From: Allokutzneria multivorans
Lineage (GTDB): Bacteria; Actinomycetota; Actinomycetes; Mycobacteriales; Pseudonocardiaceae
DNA length: 64,000 nt
Reading direction: 5' to 3'
Assembly (NCBI RefSeq): GCF_039537405.1
Contig: NZ_BAABAL010000016.1
Span: 124,001-188,000 of the forward strand
Below the pieces are notes generated by a model. It was not told where the DNA came from and made no database searches. It worked only from the letters and a program-made list of their open reading frames with translations. This document shows, piece by piece, positions 27,001-39,000 of this stretch. Both the position numbers and the translations under genes were made by a program. Position 1 is the first letter of the stretch, and each line of letters starts with the position of its first letter.

Positions 27001-30000
27001 CGCACCAGCACCTGGCCGGTGGCGTCCCTGTGCTTGTTCTGCTCCAACAGTTTCAGAACGGAGCGCGGTAGCGCGGCCTCGGCCTGCTTGGCGGCGCCGA
27101 GGAACGGGTAGTCGGTGTCGAACTCGGCGCGCTTCTCCTTCGGGGTTTCCGCGGCCTCCGCGGCCTCTGCGGCCTGGTTGATCAGCTGGGTCAGGTTGAA
27201 GCGCGGGGCGTTCTGCTCCCGCTCCCGCAGCTTCGCGGCGATCTTGTCGGGGCTCAGGCCCGCCAGCTCCAGTACGGAGTTACGGTCCCAGGAGTCCGGG
27301 TTCTCCAGCATCGCCAGCATCGCGGGCACGTCCTGCGAGAAGACCTTGAACTGGACTGTGCCGCGCGCGGCGTTCGGCCGGTAGACGCTGTTCTCCAGCG
27401 TTCTCGTGCCATTGAGGGCCACCCGGTGCCGAGTGCCCTGGAAGTCCACGTGGTAGAAGGCGAACACGTCGACGACCTCGCCGACGATCTTGTGGAAGTG
27501 CTCCTCCCTGGGGCCTCGCACGGTGGACAGCCCACGCCCGCGCTGGGCGCCGACCGAGGCGCTGAGCTTGCCGCCGATGCCGTCCGGCAGGAAGTCGGCG
27601 GCGCTGTCGATGTCCTCGCCCGCGCCGAATCCGAACGGCAACGTGCTCTGGTTGCCGACGCTGTAGGCGTAGGTGTGCTGGCTCCTGCCTGCAAAGCCCT
27701 GGTTGAACCCGTCCGGGCGTTCCGCGGTCACGTGCACGCCGCGCAACTTCATCTTGCCCGTCGCGGAGATCTCGTCGTGCTTGTACCCGGCCCGCCCTCG
27801 GCCCGGGATCTTCTCGGCGGAGAAGATGTTCTTGCCGTCCATCCACTTGGCGAGGGAGCTCTCCACGTGGTCGACGCCGACCACCGCGTCGGCCATGTCG
27901 CCGTGCTGCACCATGTCGACGCCGAGGGCCTTGAGGAACTTCCGGAACGGCTCCCGCATCGGCTCGGTCTGGACGTTGTCCACGCCGAGGGTGTGCGGCG
28001 CGGGTCCCGTCATCTCACCGAAGGAGATGTGCTCCGGCGGTGCCGGCCGCTCGTCGGAGACCCGCCCGGAGGCGATCTCGACGGTGAGCACACCGCGCAC
28101 CGTCACCGAACCGGAACTCGTCGCGTTGAACATGCCCTGCGGCAGCTTGTTGCGCCCGGAGAGCAGCAGGTTGTTGAGCAGCTTGCCCGGCAGCTTCGAC
28201 TTGTCGACCGAGAACGTCAGCTCTACCGGGATCTCCACGATGTGGATACCGCTCCAGGCGCCGTTGCCTGCGAGCTTGGTCTCCTGATCCTTCTCCTCCC
28301 CGGAGGCCGAGCTCCCGCGCGCGGTGCCCACCGAAACGGTGTCCGGCAGTGCGTCTCCGAGGCCGTGACCGACAGCACCCGCGTTCATCAGGCCGACGCC
28401 CGTCGAGACGTTGACGCCGGCCGATCTCGCCGTCTCCTGGTACTCGTAGAAGAGGTTCTCGATGCCGCGCGCGTCCACCTGACCCACGATCACCGGGTCT
28501 CCGACGGCCTTCATGCTGCCGTGGATGGCCAGGTGCTCGGCCGTGAGAGGCAGCTTGCCGCCCGCGACACCGACCGGGACCGTCCCGGACCACAGCTTGT
28601 GCTTCCCGCTGAACATGGACTTCATCTGCCCGCGCAGCCGCGTGCCCGCCGTCTCGGCGGCGAGCCCGCCGTGCAGGCCGCGGATGCGGTTCAGCAGGTG
28701 CGGCGCGTTCTCGTTGATCAGGTCCATCAACAGGTCGTGCTCGTGGACCTCGACGGTCTGACCGTCGACCTCGTGCTCCAGTCGCAGCGACCGCACGGCG
28801 GAGTTGCCGCCGATCGACTGGCCCTTGGCCATGGAGGCGGGCAGGTGCTGCGACCGCAGGGCCTCCGAGGCGGCCGGTGCGGCCTTCGCGATGTCCTCGA
28901 GCCGGACCAGGTCCGCCTCGCTCACGATGCGGGTGGTGAGGGTGAAGTCCCCTCGCTCGTCCGAGGAGTACTGCTCCAGTGCCGCGGTGAGCAGATCGAC
29001 GTCGACGTCCAGGCCCTCGGCCCGCTGCGCGCGGGCGAGGTGGACCGCGGACAGCGTGACCGTGTTGCGACCGAACTTCGCGTCGCCCTCCTGCCAGCGC
29101 TTGAGGGAGCGAGCGACGTCCTCCGCCGGCAGCGCCAGCGTGCCGTCGGCGTAGTCCTCCATGATCTCGGACTCGGCCTTGACCCAGGTCGCGGCGACGT
29201 CGTGGGTGATCTCGCGGGTCCAGCCCAGCTCCCCGGGCAGCCTGCCGCCCGGCTCGTAGCTGACCTCGACGACCAGGTCGAACTCGGTCCGCAGGTGCGG
29301 CTGCTCGTTCTCGAAGCTCAGCGGGAGCTGTTCCTCGCCGCCGATCTGCGTGCGCGTGGAGCCCGTGGTGGTCGCGGCGTTGATGCTCGCGGACAGACCG
29401 GTCTGGCCGAGCAGTCCCTCGATGGCCTCGCCGAAGGAGCCCTCGACGCCTCCCGGGGTGGACCGGTTGACGTTGCCGGTGACGGCGTTGAGCCGGAAGG
29501 TGAAGTGACCGGTGACCGCGCCGGGGACGTTGCCGATCCGGTGGGTCTGCTTCGGCACCGCCCGCAACGTGACCTTGTACTTGCCGTGCCGCCCGGCACC
29601 GGTCTCGAAGAGCTGGTCGTTGGTGGTGCCGCTGGCGATCATCTGCTTGAACTTGGCGGCCAGCGTCGTCGTGTCGAGCATGTTTTCCAGCACTTCGACG
29701 GAGTCCGAGTCGGGCTCGAACAGCTCGGGAGCGATCCCCTTCACCGCGTCCCGCAGGCCGGCCGACTCGACGGAGGTGACGATGGTGCCGTTGGTCGCGA
29801 AGACCTTCTTGTCGGTGGTGTCGGCGACCTTGACCGGCTGCATCTGCTCGGCGAAGCCCTTGGGCAGGAACACCTTGACCATGCCGGTCTGCGTGACGGT
29901 CTGCGGCTTGCCGTCCGGCCCGGTGACCGTTCCGGTCAGGGTGATCGGGACCAGCCAGGCGTCCATCTCGCCGTCGGTCTCGAACAGGTGCACGTCGTTG

Positions 30001-33000
30001 GCGCGCTCGGCGTTGGAGGAGCCGGTGCTGACGCTGCGACCGCGGCCGCCGCCCTGGCCGAACTCACCGAACTCGACCTGGTCGCCGCCGCGGCCGGTGA
30101 ACCAGCGCTTGACCTTGGCCCTGATGGTGGAGTAGGAGACTGCGGCGGTCTCGATGAGCAGCCGGGCGAGCTGCTTGCGCTGGGTGCCGAGGTAGACGGC
30201 GTTGGCGTGGTCCAGCTCGGCGTCGACCCGGACCTGGGTGACCCGCTCGATCTCCGGGGTGCGCGTGTCCTGGTGCTTGAGGAAGAAGATCTTGCCGTTT
30301 TGCACCAGCTGGTCGATCTCGGACTCGACCATCGCCTCGGTGAGCTGGCGCTCGAACCACTGCTCGTTGAGCACCTGCTTGTCCCGCGTGCGACGCCGCC
30401 AGGCCCTGTTGCCCTGGGAGTCGCTGCCCTCTTCGGAGGCGGTGACCGTTCCGCTGACGGCGCCCGTGTCCGCAGCCTTCGCCCGCACCGCGTGCATGAA
30501 CGACGCGAGGGCGTCGCCCTGGTTCCTGCCCCCGAGCGGCTGACCGTCCGGGCCGTTCAGGACCAGGCCCTCCAGGATGCCCGTGCCGACGCCGACCTTC
30601 GAGACGTATTCCGGCAGCTTCGCGTCGGGGGCGTTGGGGTCCTTGCGGATGGCGTCAACCGACTCGCCGTTTGCGTCGACCGCGTCGCGCGAGGTCGGGT
30701 ACCCGTGCTCCACCGCGTCCTGGCGCGACATTTGGACGATGAGCGTGCTGTCCACGATCGAGGGGTCGCCGACGTTGGTCCCGAGCGGGCTCTGCAGCTG
30801 GATCTCGATCGCGGTGGGCACCTGGAGCGTGACCGCTCGCTCTCGACTCACACGCACGGGGATGATCGTGGAGTCGGAGTAGGTGACGCTGGTCTCGGAA
30901 CGGCCCCACATGCGGCCGCCCTTGTGCGGCAGCACGCCGTCGACCATCTTGTCCAGCCAGCCGAGCGCCTTCGAGCCGGCCCCGGCCTCGGAGTTGAAGC
31001 CGCGGCCGACGGCGGTGACGCCACCGGTCTTGAGGAACCAGACCAGGACCCGCTCCAGCAGCAGCCCGCCCTTGGCGAAGGGCCCGGAGTCGTGGCCGCC
31101 GAGCATCGTGGACCCGGCCGGGTCCATCGTCGGGCGCAGCATCGGCCGCGCGACCACGGTGCCGCCCGCGTCCGTGATCGTGAACGAGAAGCCGCTCTCC
31201 CGGTTCGCCGGGCGGACCATGTCCGCCTCGAACTCCAGGACCGCGGTCTCGATCTGCCGGTGCAGGTCGGGCACGGTCGCGGACAGAGCCGGGCCGAGCA
31301 TCTCCATGAGCCGGTCGACGGTGGCGTTCCTGCCGTGCCACATCGCGATCGCGATGTGCGGCGTGTTGGCCGCGGTGGTGTCCACGCCGGAGAGGTCGCG
31401 GCGGACGCTGGTCCCCGCCCGCTGCAGGAAGGAGTCCGGCACGCCGACGAGCAGCGTGTCGGGGGAACCGGGGTACCACTTGCCGTCGGGGGCGCTCTCG
31501 AACGGCCGGAACGTCCTGACCTCGACCCACTTGCCGGGGTCGGTCTTGCTCGGCTCGGAGATCCGCAGGGTGACCGCGACCTCGAAGGCGGTCGCCGGTC
31601 CCCGGTTGGTGACGATGGCGTGGTTGGTCTCGCCGAACTGGTGGGCCATCACCGACTGGCCGGTGAAGTAGGAGGCCTTCTTGGCGACGCTGCCGGAGAG
31701 GATCGGGTTCTCGTCGATCATCGTCGGCAGGCCCGTGGTGGCCAGGCTGAGCACGTCGTCGGCCGACAGCGCCGGGCCGAAGCTGATCGAGCTGCTGCGG
31801 TTGGAGGACTCGTCGAAACCGCCCTGGCCCTGCGCGAGCAGGCCGTGGCCCTGTTCGTGCGGGCGGACCGCGGTGCGCACCCGTCGCGGGTCGCTGAAGT
31901 CCATGTGGATCAGGCGCCTGATCTGGCGGCCGTCCTGGGTCCGGAAATCGATCACCGCGCCGTCCGGGCCGAGCACCTTCTGCCAGTGCGCCGAGATGGC
32001 CTGGTTCACGTCCGCGACGGTGACGTTGAGCATCTCGGCGAGTTCGGCGGCGTAGGGGATGTGCCCCATGGCGGCGCCGTTGATGAAGCCCGCCAGCGTC
32101 GGCTCGCCCGGTGGGACCGGATCGCCGTTCGCGTCGCGCTCCAGGCCCTGGTCGTACACCAGCGGAACGCCGCTCGCGGTCCTGGTCGGCCTGCCCTGGG
32201 CGTCCTTGCCCTCCTCGGGGGCGCCCTGCCCGGCGGCGTTCTGCTGCTGCGCCTCGACGAGCACAGCGGGCAGCTGCTCCATGATCTGCTCGATCACGAG
32301 GCGCTGCGCCGCCGCGTCCTCCGGCAGCGACGGGACGATCGCGTGGAAGTCCTCCACGGTCCCGTCCGGCCGCAGCGTCACCAGGACCTGGGGCTCGGTC
32401 GAGGAGTCGACGGCCACGCTGACCCGCAGCGGGACGGAGTCCTGGCCGAGTCGCACGAGCAGGTGGTCCCCGCTCGGCGCGAGCTCGCCCGCGAAGGCGT
32501 CGTCGCCACCGATCGCGGTGAGGACGTCGGGGTCGACCGCGGTGGCGGTGCCCTGGTGGGCCCACGGGCTCAGCTCCGCGAGCGGCACACTGATGCCGCG
32601 CGAGGCGGCGAACAGCGTGGGCAGCTCCGCCAGCAGTCCTGCGAGCACGCCCAGCTGCTGGGCGGTGTCGGCGGGCAGGGACGGGACGACGAGGGTCAGC
32701 CCGACCATGTCGCCGGACTCGGTGCGCAGGACGTCCACGCGCGCGTCGGTGGCGGACGGGTCAACGGTGATCAGCACCGCGACGTCGTCCTCGCCGATGC
32801 GCACCCACACCTCGTCCGGTGCCAGGTCGTCGGCCGAGGTCTGTGACTGTCCGCGCAGGAGCCCCACGACGGACGGGGCGACGGAGTCGGCGGTGCCGTT
32901 GGACCACGGCACGGCGATCCGGGCGAAGTCGGTGTCCGGGACCGCCGGGAGCGGCTGGGTCTCGGCCTCCGGTGTGGTTGCGGGGGCGTGCGTGCGCGCC

Positions 33001-36000
33001 TCGGCGACCACCGCCGGGAGCTGGGCGACGACCGCTTCGAGCATGGCCCGCACCGCGTCCGGGCCCGTGGGCAGCGAGGGCACGAGCACCTCGATCGACC
33101 GCAGCGAACCGTCGGGCGAGACGGCGACGACCACGATGGGGTCCGGGTGCCCGCCCCGGAAGACCACCGGGACGCTCGTACCGTCGATCTGGACGGCCAG
33201 GTCGTGCGCGGCTGTCGGCGCCCGGTCGCCGGGCAGATCACCGGAGTTGTGCAGCGCCTCGACGACCATCAGGTCGAGGGTGTCCATGGAGCCGGGGAAC
33301 CCCCACGGTGCCATGGCCCGGAACGGCACGTGGACGGTGACGCCCTGCTCGCCCCGGTCGAAGACCGAGACCTCCGGCCCAGCACCCTGCTGCCGCTGCT
33401 CTTCCTGCGGCTTCTGCTCGGCTTCCTCGGCGCGCTGTTCGCCCTCGGCGGCCCGGTTCGCGGCGGCCCGTCGCTCGGCGGCCTGCTGCGCGGCTTCCTG
33501 CTGGCGCACGGCCTCGGCCGCCAGCTCGGCGCGCTGCTCGGTCACGAGGTCCTGGAGCTGGGCGAGCAGCGAGCCGAGCACGACCTGCTGGTCGAGAGTG
33601 CTGTCCGGCAGCGCCGGGACGACCAGCACGACGCCGGGGTCCGGGCCGACTTCGACGTGCGGTGCGGTCGCGCTCGTGTCGATCCGGATCACCAGCGGCT
33701 CGGCGTTGGGGCCGATGTGCAGCAGGAGCCCGTCGGTGTTGGTCGGATCGTTGGTGACCGGGATGTCCGAGGCGTCGAAGAGCCTGTCGAGGACCTGGGG
33801 GCGCACCTCGGTCTCGGTGCCGTTCTGCCACGGCTCCAGGACCTGGACCGCCACGTTCCGCGGTGCGATCGGCACGTTCGGGCGGCGTTCGATCAGCAGG
33901 TCGTTCGCCAGCTCGGGGAGCTGGGCGATCAGCGGGCCGAGCACGGCGCGCGCACCGGCGGTGTCCTCCGGCAGCAGGGGGACCCACAGCACGAGACGGC
34001 CGTCCGGGCCGAGCTCCAGGTGCGGCGAGGTGACGTCCTCGTCGATCCGGATCACCAGCTGCGCGGTGGTGGAGCCGATGTGCAGCAGGTAGTGGTCGGC
34101 GTCGGGCGACGCGAGGGTGATCGGGATGTCCGGGTCGGCGACGAACCTGTTGTGGGTGTCGACGTGCACCGAGTTCTTGGTGCCGTTCTCCCACTCCAGC
34201 AGGACCGGGACCGCCACCCTGAGCGGCGTCGCGGCCCGCTCGGCTGCCGCGACCCGTTCGGCCTCCGCGGCTCGCTCAGCTTCGGCGGCTGCCCGCTCGG
34301 CCTGCTGGTCCGCCTGGAGCTGGGCCACGCGCTCGCGCGCCCCGGCCAGCGCGTCCCGCACCTCTTGGACGGCGTCGGGCACGCGGGTGCCGAAGCTGCG
34401 CTCGATCGCGAGCCGGAACAACTCGACCGGGATCCGCGCCAGGGCCTCGTCGCTGAGGCCGGACCACGCGGACGACCAGTCGTTGCTGTGCATGATCGGG
34501 TCGAGCGGCTTGCTCATGACCTGGTGCAGGTAGTCCATGCCGTGGAACAGGGCGGTGACGACGGCGGCGGGCGCCTGGTCCGGTCCGAAGACCCGGGAGA
34601 TCTGGCGCAGGGCCTGGACGTCGAGCCCGGCCTCGCGCAGCGCGTTCGCGTCGAGGTCCCCGGTGAACGCGGGAACGTAGTGCCGCAGCGCCTCCATCGG
34701 CGTGATCTGCGGCAGACGCGGGGCGATGCGACGGGGGAGGCGGACGGGAGCACCCGAAGAGGTGTCCTCGCCGTGCAGCACGACCAACCCGGCCCTGGTC
34801 CGCGCGGCGTACTCGGGGAGCTCGGTGCCGAAGAGGCGGTTGAACGCGACGTCGAGCAGCTGCAGCGGGACGCGCTCGCGGTGCCCGGACTCCTCGCTGA
34901 TCAGCAGGGCGAGCTGCCGCCTCACCAACTGCGGCTCTTCGAACAAGGGCATGAACCGCATGCCCCGGGCGCCCTGCACCAGGTGCGCGGCGATCACGGC
35001 GGGCAGCAGCTCGGGGGCGGTCGTGGCGGCGATGACGCGCAGTTCGTCCTTGGAGAGCCCGGCCGCGGCGAGCGCGTCGGGATCGATCTCGCCGGTGAAC
35101 TCCGGGACCAGCCGCCGCAGCACCTCCTGCGCCGTGAGCGCCGCGACGGCCTTGTCGGCGCCCGCGTTGACGTAGATGGCGTCCGTGCCGGTGCCGGGCT
35201 GGGCGGCCTCGCCCAGCGGTGCGGGCACGCTCAGCGCCCAGGTGTGCGCCGGGAAGTAGTGGGTTCCCTGGCGCAGCACGACGATCCGCCGCCGCCCGGA
35301 CTCCCCGTGCTCCAGGACGGACCCGTCCTCGGAGACCAGCACGATCCGCACGCCGAGCTGGTCGGCGACGGCCGCGAGGTCGGCCTCGGAGGTCCCGTCC
35401 AGTTCTGCGGTGCCCGTGCGCGCGCCCGCGCGGTCCAGCGCCGCGCCGAGCGTGCCCTCACCGGGCATCGTCCACTCGATGCGCAGGAACCCGTCGTTGA
35501 GGAATTCCTGCTGCGCGCGCGAGGGCGCGTTGGGGTCGCCGACCAGTGCGACGAAGTCCGCGTCGGCCAGGCCGGAGACCTGGCGGGCGCCGGGCAACTG
35601 GCTGACCATCAGCGCCGCGGCGCCGATGCCGTAGGAGTAGATCGTCGAGCGAACCTGGTCCCACAGGCGCGGCGAGGCGAGGCTGCCGCCCGCGACGGGG
35701 GAGCCTGCGGGCTGGCCGTGCAGGAACTGCAGCAGCACCTGGCGCGCGCTCGCGTCCAGCGCCGCTCGCGCGGCGGAGTCCGAGGGCAGCGGCAGGGCGG
35801 GCATGGTCTCGGCCGGGCCCAGGAACGACGGGCGCAGCCGGACCGCGGCACCCAGTGCCTCCGGGTTGTCCTCGATCGCGGTGCGGCGCTGCGCGGCGGT
35901 CGCCAGACCACCGCGCACGGACATGTCGGCAGCCGCGGTGCGCAGCGCCTTCAGCTGGGTGAAGGAAAGGGTGTCCGGGTCGATGCCCGCCAGCTCCAGC

Positions 36001-39000
36001 GCGGCGCCGAAGTCGGCCATGTCGACGGCGTTGGAGCGGTCGTAGCCGAACAGCTGGGCGGCCCTGCCGATGTCGGCGGGCAGCGGCGCGGTCGCCGGGC
36101 TGAGCCGCGCCACCTCCACCTGGAACTGGGCGACCCGGGCGGGGACGTTCTCGCCGTAACGGTTGGCGATGGCCACCCGCAGCAGCGACGTCGGCACCCG
36201 CGCCTTGCCCTCGTCGTCGGCGCCGATCCACGCGTGGTGCAGCATCGACCGGCGCATCTGCGCGTCCTGGGTCTTGCTGATGGCCCTGACGTAGTCCATG
36301 CCGCGCGCCAGCGCGGTGACGGTGGCGCCCGCGAGGTCCCGCGACCCGAACAGCCGGTGCAGCTCGCGCAGGTCGACGTCGGCGCCCGGCTGGACCAGCC
36401 TTGCGGCCTCCAGCGAGGTGCCGAGCGAGGTCACGGCCTCCCAGAAGGCCTGCTCCTGGGCGGCGCTGGGCAGCACCTGGTCGTCGGCGGACTGCTGCAG
36501 CATCGTCTCGCCGCTGCTCAGCGCGGCCAGGTACTCGCTGCCCGCCGGGTGCAGCTCGTTGCGCACGATCGACTCGAAGTCCATCGCCTCGGCGATGGTG
36601 GCCATCCGCTCGGTCCGCGCCTCGGCCGGGACCGCCAGGTAGACGGCGCGCTCGACCATGTGGCCGGCGACCTCGCGCTCCTGCAGCTCCAGCGTGCTCA
36701 GCCCCTGCGGCGGGCCCTGCAACCAGTGCGTGACCTCGTGCACCACGCGCCCGGCGAGCTCGCCGACGGTGACGCCGGGCTCCAACAGGACGGAGACCTG
36801 TCCGTTCTCCCAGTTCAGCACCGCGAGGGTGGTGCCGTCGGGCAGGACCGTCATCGTCTCGACGACCTGGTGGATCTCGTCGACGATGTCTTCCCGCGAG
36901 TAGCCGTTGGCGGTGCCGACCACGTCGGCGATCGCGTCGACGCCGAGCTCCGCGACCCTGGCGATCTCCGCGCGCACCGCGTCGAGGTCGGTGACGGTGG
37001 TGGCGGCCACGGTGGCCAGGCCCGGGTCGAGCAGGTCGTGCAGCGCCCGCACGGCGTCCTCGACAACGGTGCGGTCGCCGGTCTCGCTGAACTCCCGGTA
37101 GGCGCTGAGCACCTGCTGCGCCGCGACGAACTTCTGGTAGTTGCCCAGCTCGTCGTCCAGCACCAGCCCGCGGGTCGCCGAGTCGTAGGAGTCCCGGAAG
37201 TGCCGGACCAGCTCCTGGGCGAGGTCGCGCCTGCCCGCGGTGACCAGGTGGGAGCGGAGCGAGTCGCCGAACTTGCGGACGTCCACGTCGCTGCTGACCG
37301 CGGCGGTCTCACCCGCGCTGTCGTGCACGACGAGCCTGCCGGTGCCGTGCTCGTCCCGGTAGAAGCGGAAGTTGTCGACGGGAGCGTCACCGCTCACCGC
37401 GGACATCCACCGGCTCGGCAGGAACTCCGCCGGACGCGTGGTCTTCGCCAGCGCCGTGACCAGCTCGCCGCTGACCAGGTCGCCGTTGCCGTCGGCCACC
37501 GCCAGCTCGTGGGCGGCGTTGGCGAGCTCCGTGGCGAGCCCGAGCCAGTGCGCCCCGGCCGGGGCGTCCTCGCCGGAGGCCTCGCGGGTGTGCGCGTGCA
37601 GTTCGGCGAGCGCCTTGGACGCTAGCGCCAGCGCCTGCTTGAGGTCCTCGACGGCCTGCTCGTCGCCGGGGTTGTCGGCCACCCGCTGGATCAGCGTGCC
37701 CAGCGTCTCGCCGGGCGCCGTCGCGGTGAGGGACACGCCCAGCAGCAGGTCGTTCGGGCCGTGCACGACACCGAGCCCGAGGAAGTCGGGCGTCTCGAAG
37801 CTGGTGCGGCCCTGCTCCGCCAGCTGCCCGTTCGCCCAGAAGCGGAAGGCCAGGTCCTCGATCGAGCTGTGCACGGTGAGCACGGCGAGCGTCTCGCCGT
37901 CGGCGACCACCCGGAAGGAGCGCCCGTCGGCGAGCGGCTCCAGCGTGACCTCGTCCTCGTTCCTGCTGAAGCGCCCCGCCAGCTGAGCGGCGGCGAACTG
38001 CCGCAGGTTCTCCCTGTGGGCACCTCCCACGCTGCCGGGTTCGGTGGAGTGGGCCATCTCGGCGGTGTAGGCGTCGAACGCGGCCGAGCGCGTCCTGGGG
38101 GAGGCGATGAAGGTGTCCCCGCGCGTTCCCTCGACCACCGGGAGCGCGTTGACGAAGGCGTTCAACGCGTCCTCGGAGACCCGGACGCGCTGTCCGGCCG
38201 GGCCTTCCAGAACGCTGTCGACCAGGCCGCGCAACTGAGCGACCGAAGGCGTCATCCCCTCGCTGGGGAGCACCGAGCGCATCACGTCGTCGGCGCGGTT
38301 GGCCAGGCCGCGCAGGGGGTCCTCCCGGCGCGAGAGCCACGGGGAACTGTCGCCGTCGGTCAGCGAGGCCAGCAGCGGGCTGTCCGCCGGGTGGATGGCA
38401 CCCGCGCCGCGCTCGACCATGTCCGGCGTCCACGTCGCGACCCGGGCCAGTTCCCTGGTGAGCACCGAGGCCGGAAGCGACTGGTACAGCGCCAGCTCGA
38501 CCTTGTGCGCCTCGATCTCCATGGAGCGCAGCACATCCGTCGGCAGGCCGCGCGGATCGCCCTGGAGCAGGTGGGTGGCCTCGTGCACGACGCGGCCCGC
38601 CAGTTCGGCGACGGTGACCCCGTTCTCGACCCGGACGGCCAGCCGTCCGTCGCCGATGGACCAGTCGACGACGGCGCGCGCGTCGGTGTCGGGGTCCGTC
38701 AGGACGGTCATCGTCCCGACGGTGTCCCGGATGATGCGCCGCGCCTCCTCGGCAGGGCGTCCGGTGAGGTCGGAGATCTCCTGTGCGACCGACTCCGCGA
38801 CCCTGCCGACCAGCTCGCGGGTGGGCTCGTCCAGCTCGGTGACGGTGGTGGAGGCCGCGGCGGTCGTCGCCGCGTCCAGCTTGGCCAGCCCCAGCAGCTC
38901 GCGCACCGCGTGCACGCGCTCGGCCAGCAGCCGCTCCTGGTCGCGCACGGCGTCGAGCACGTCGCGTGCGGCGGAGAGCAGTTCGGTGCCGGACGGGGTC

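Noticed and set aside
31845..31859. HEQGH in super-repeat I
   Set aside because: It matches HExxH by letters but lies in a Gly/Gln-rich loop and is not kept at the equivalent place in super-repeat II.
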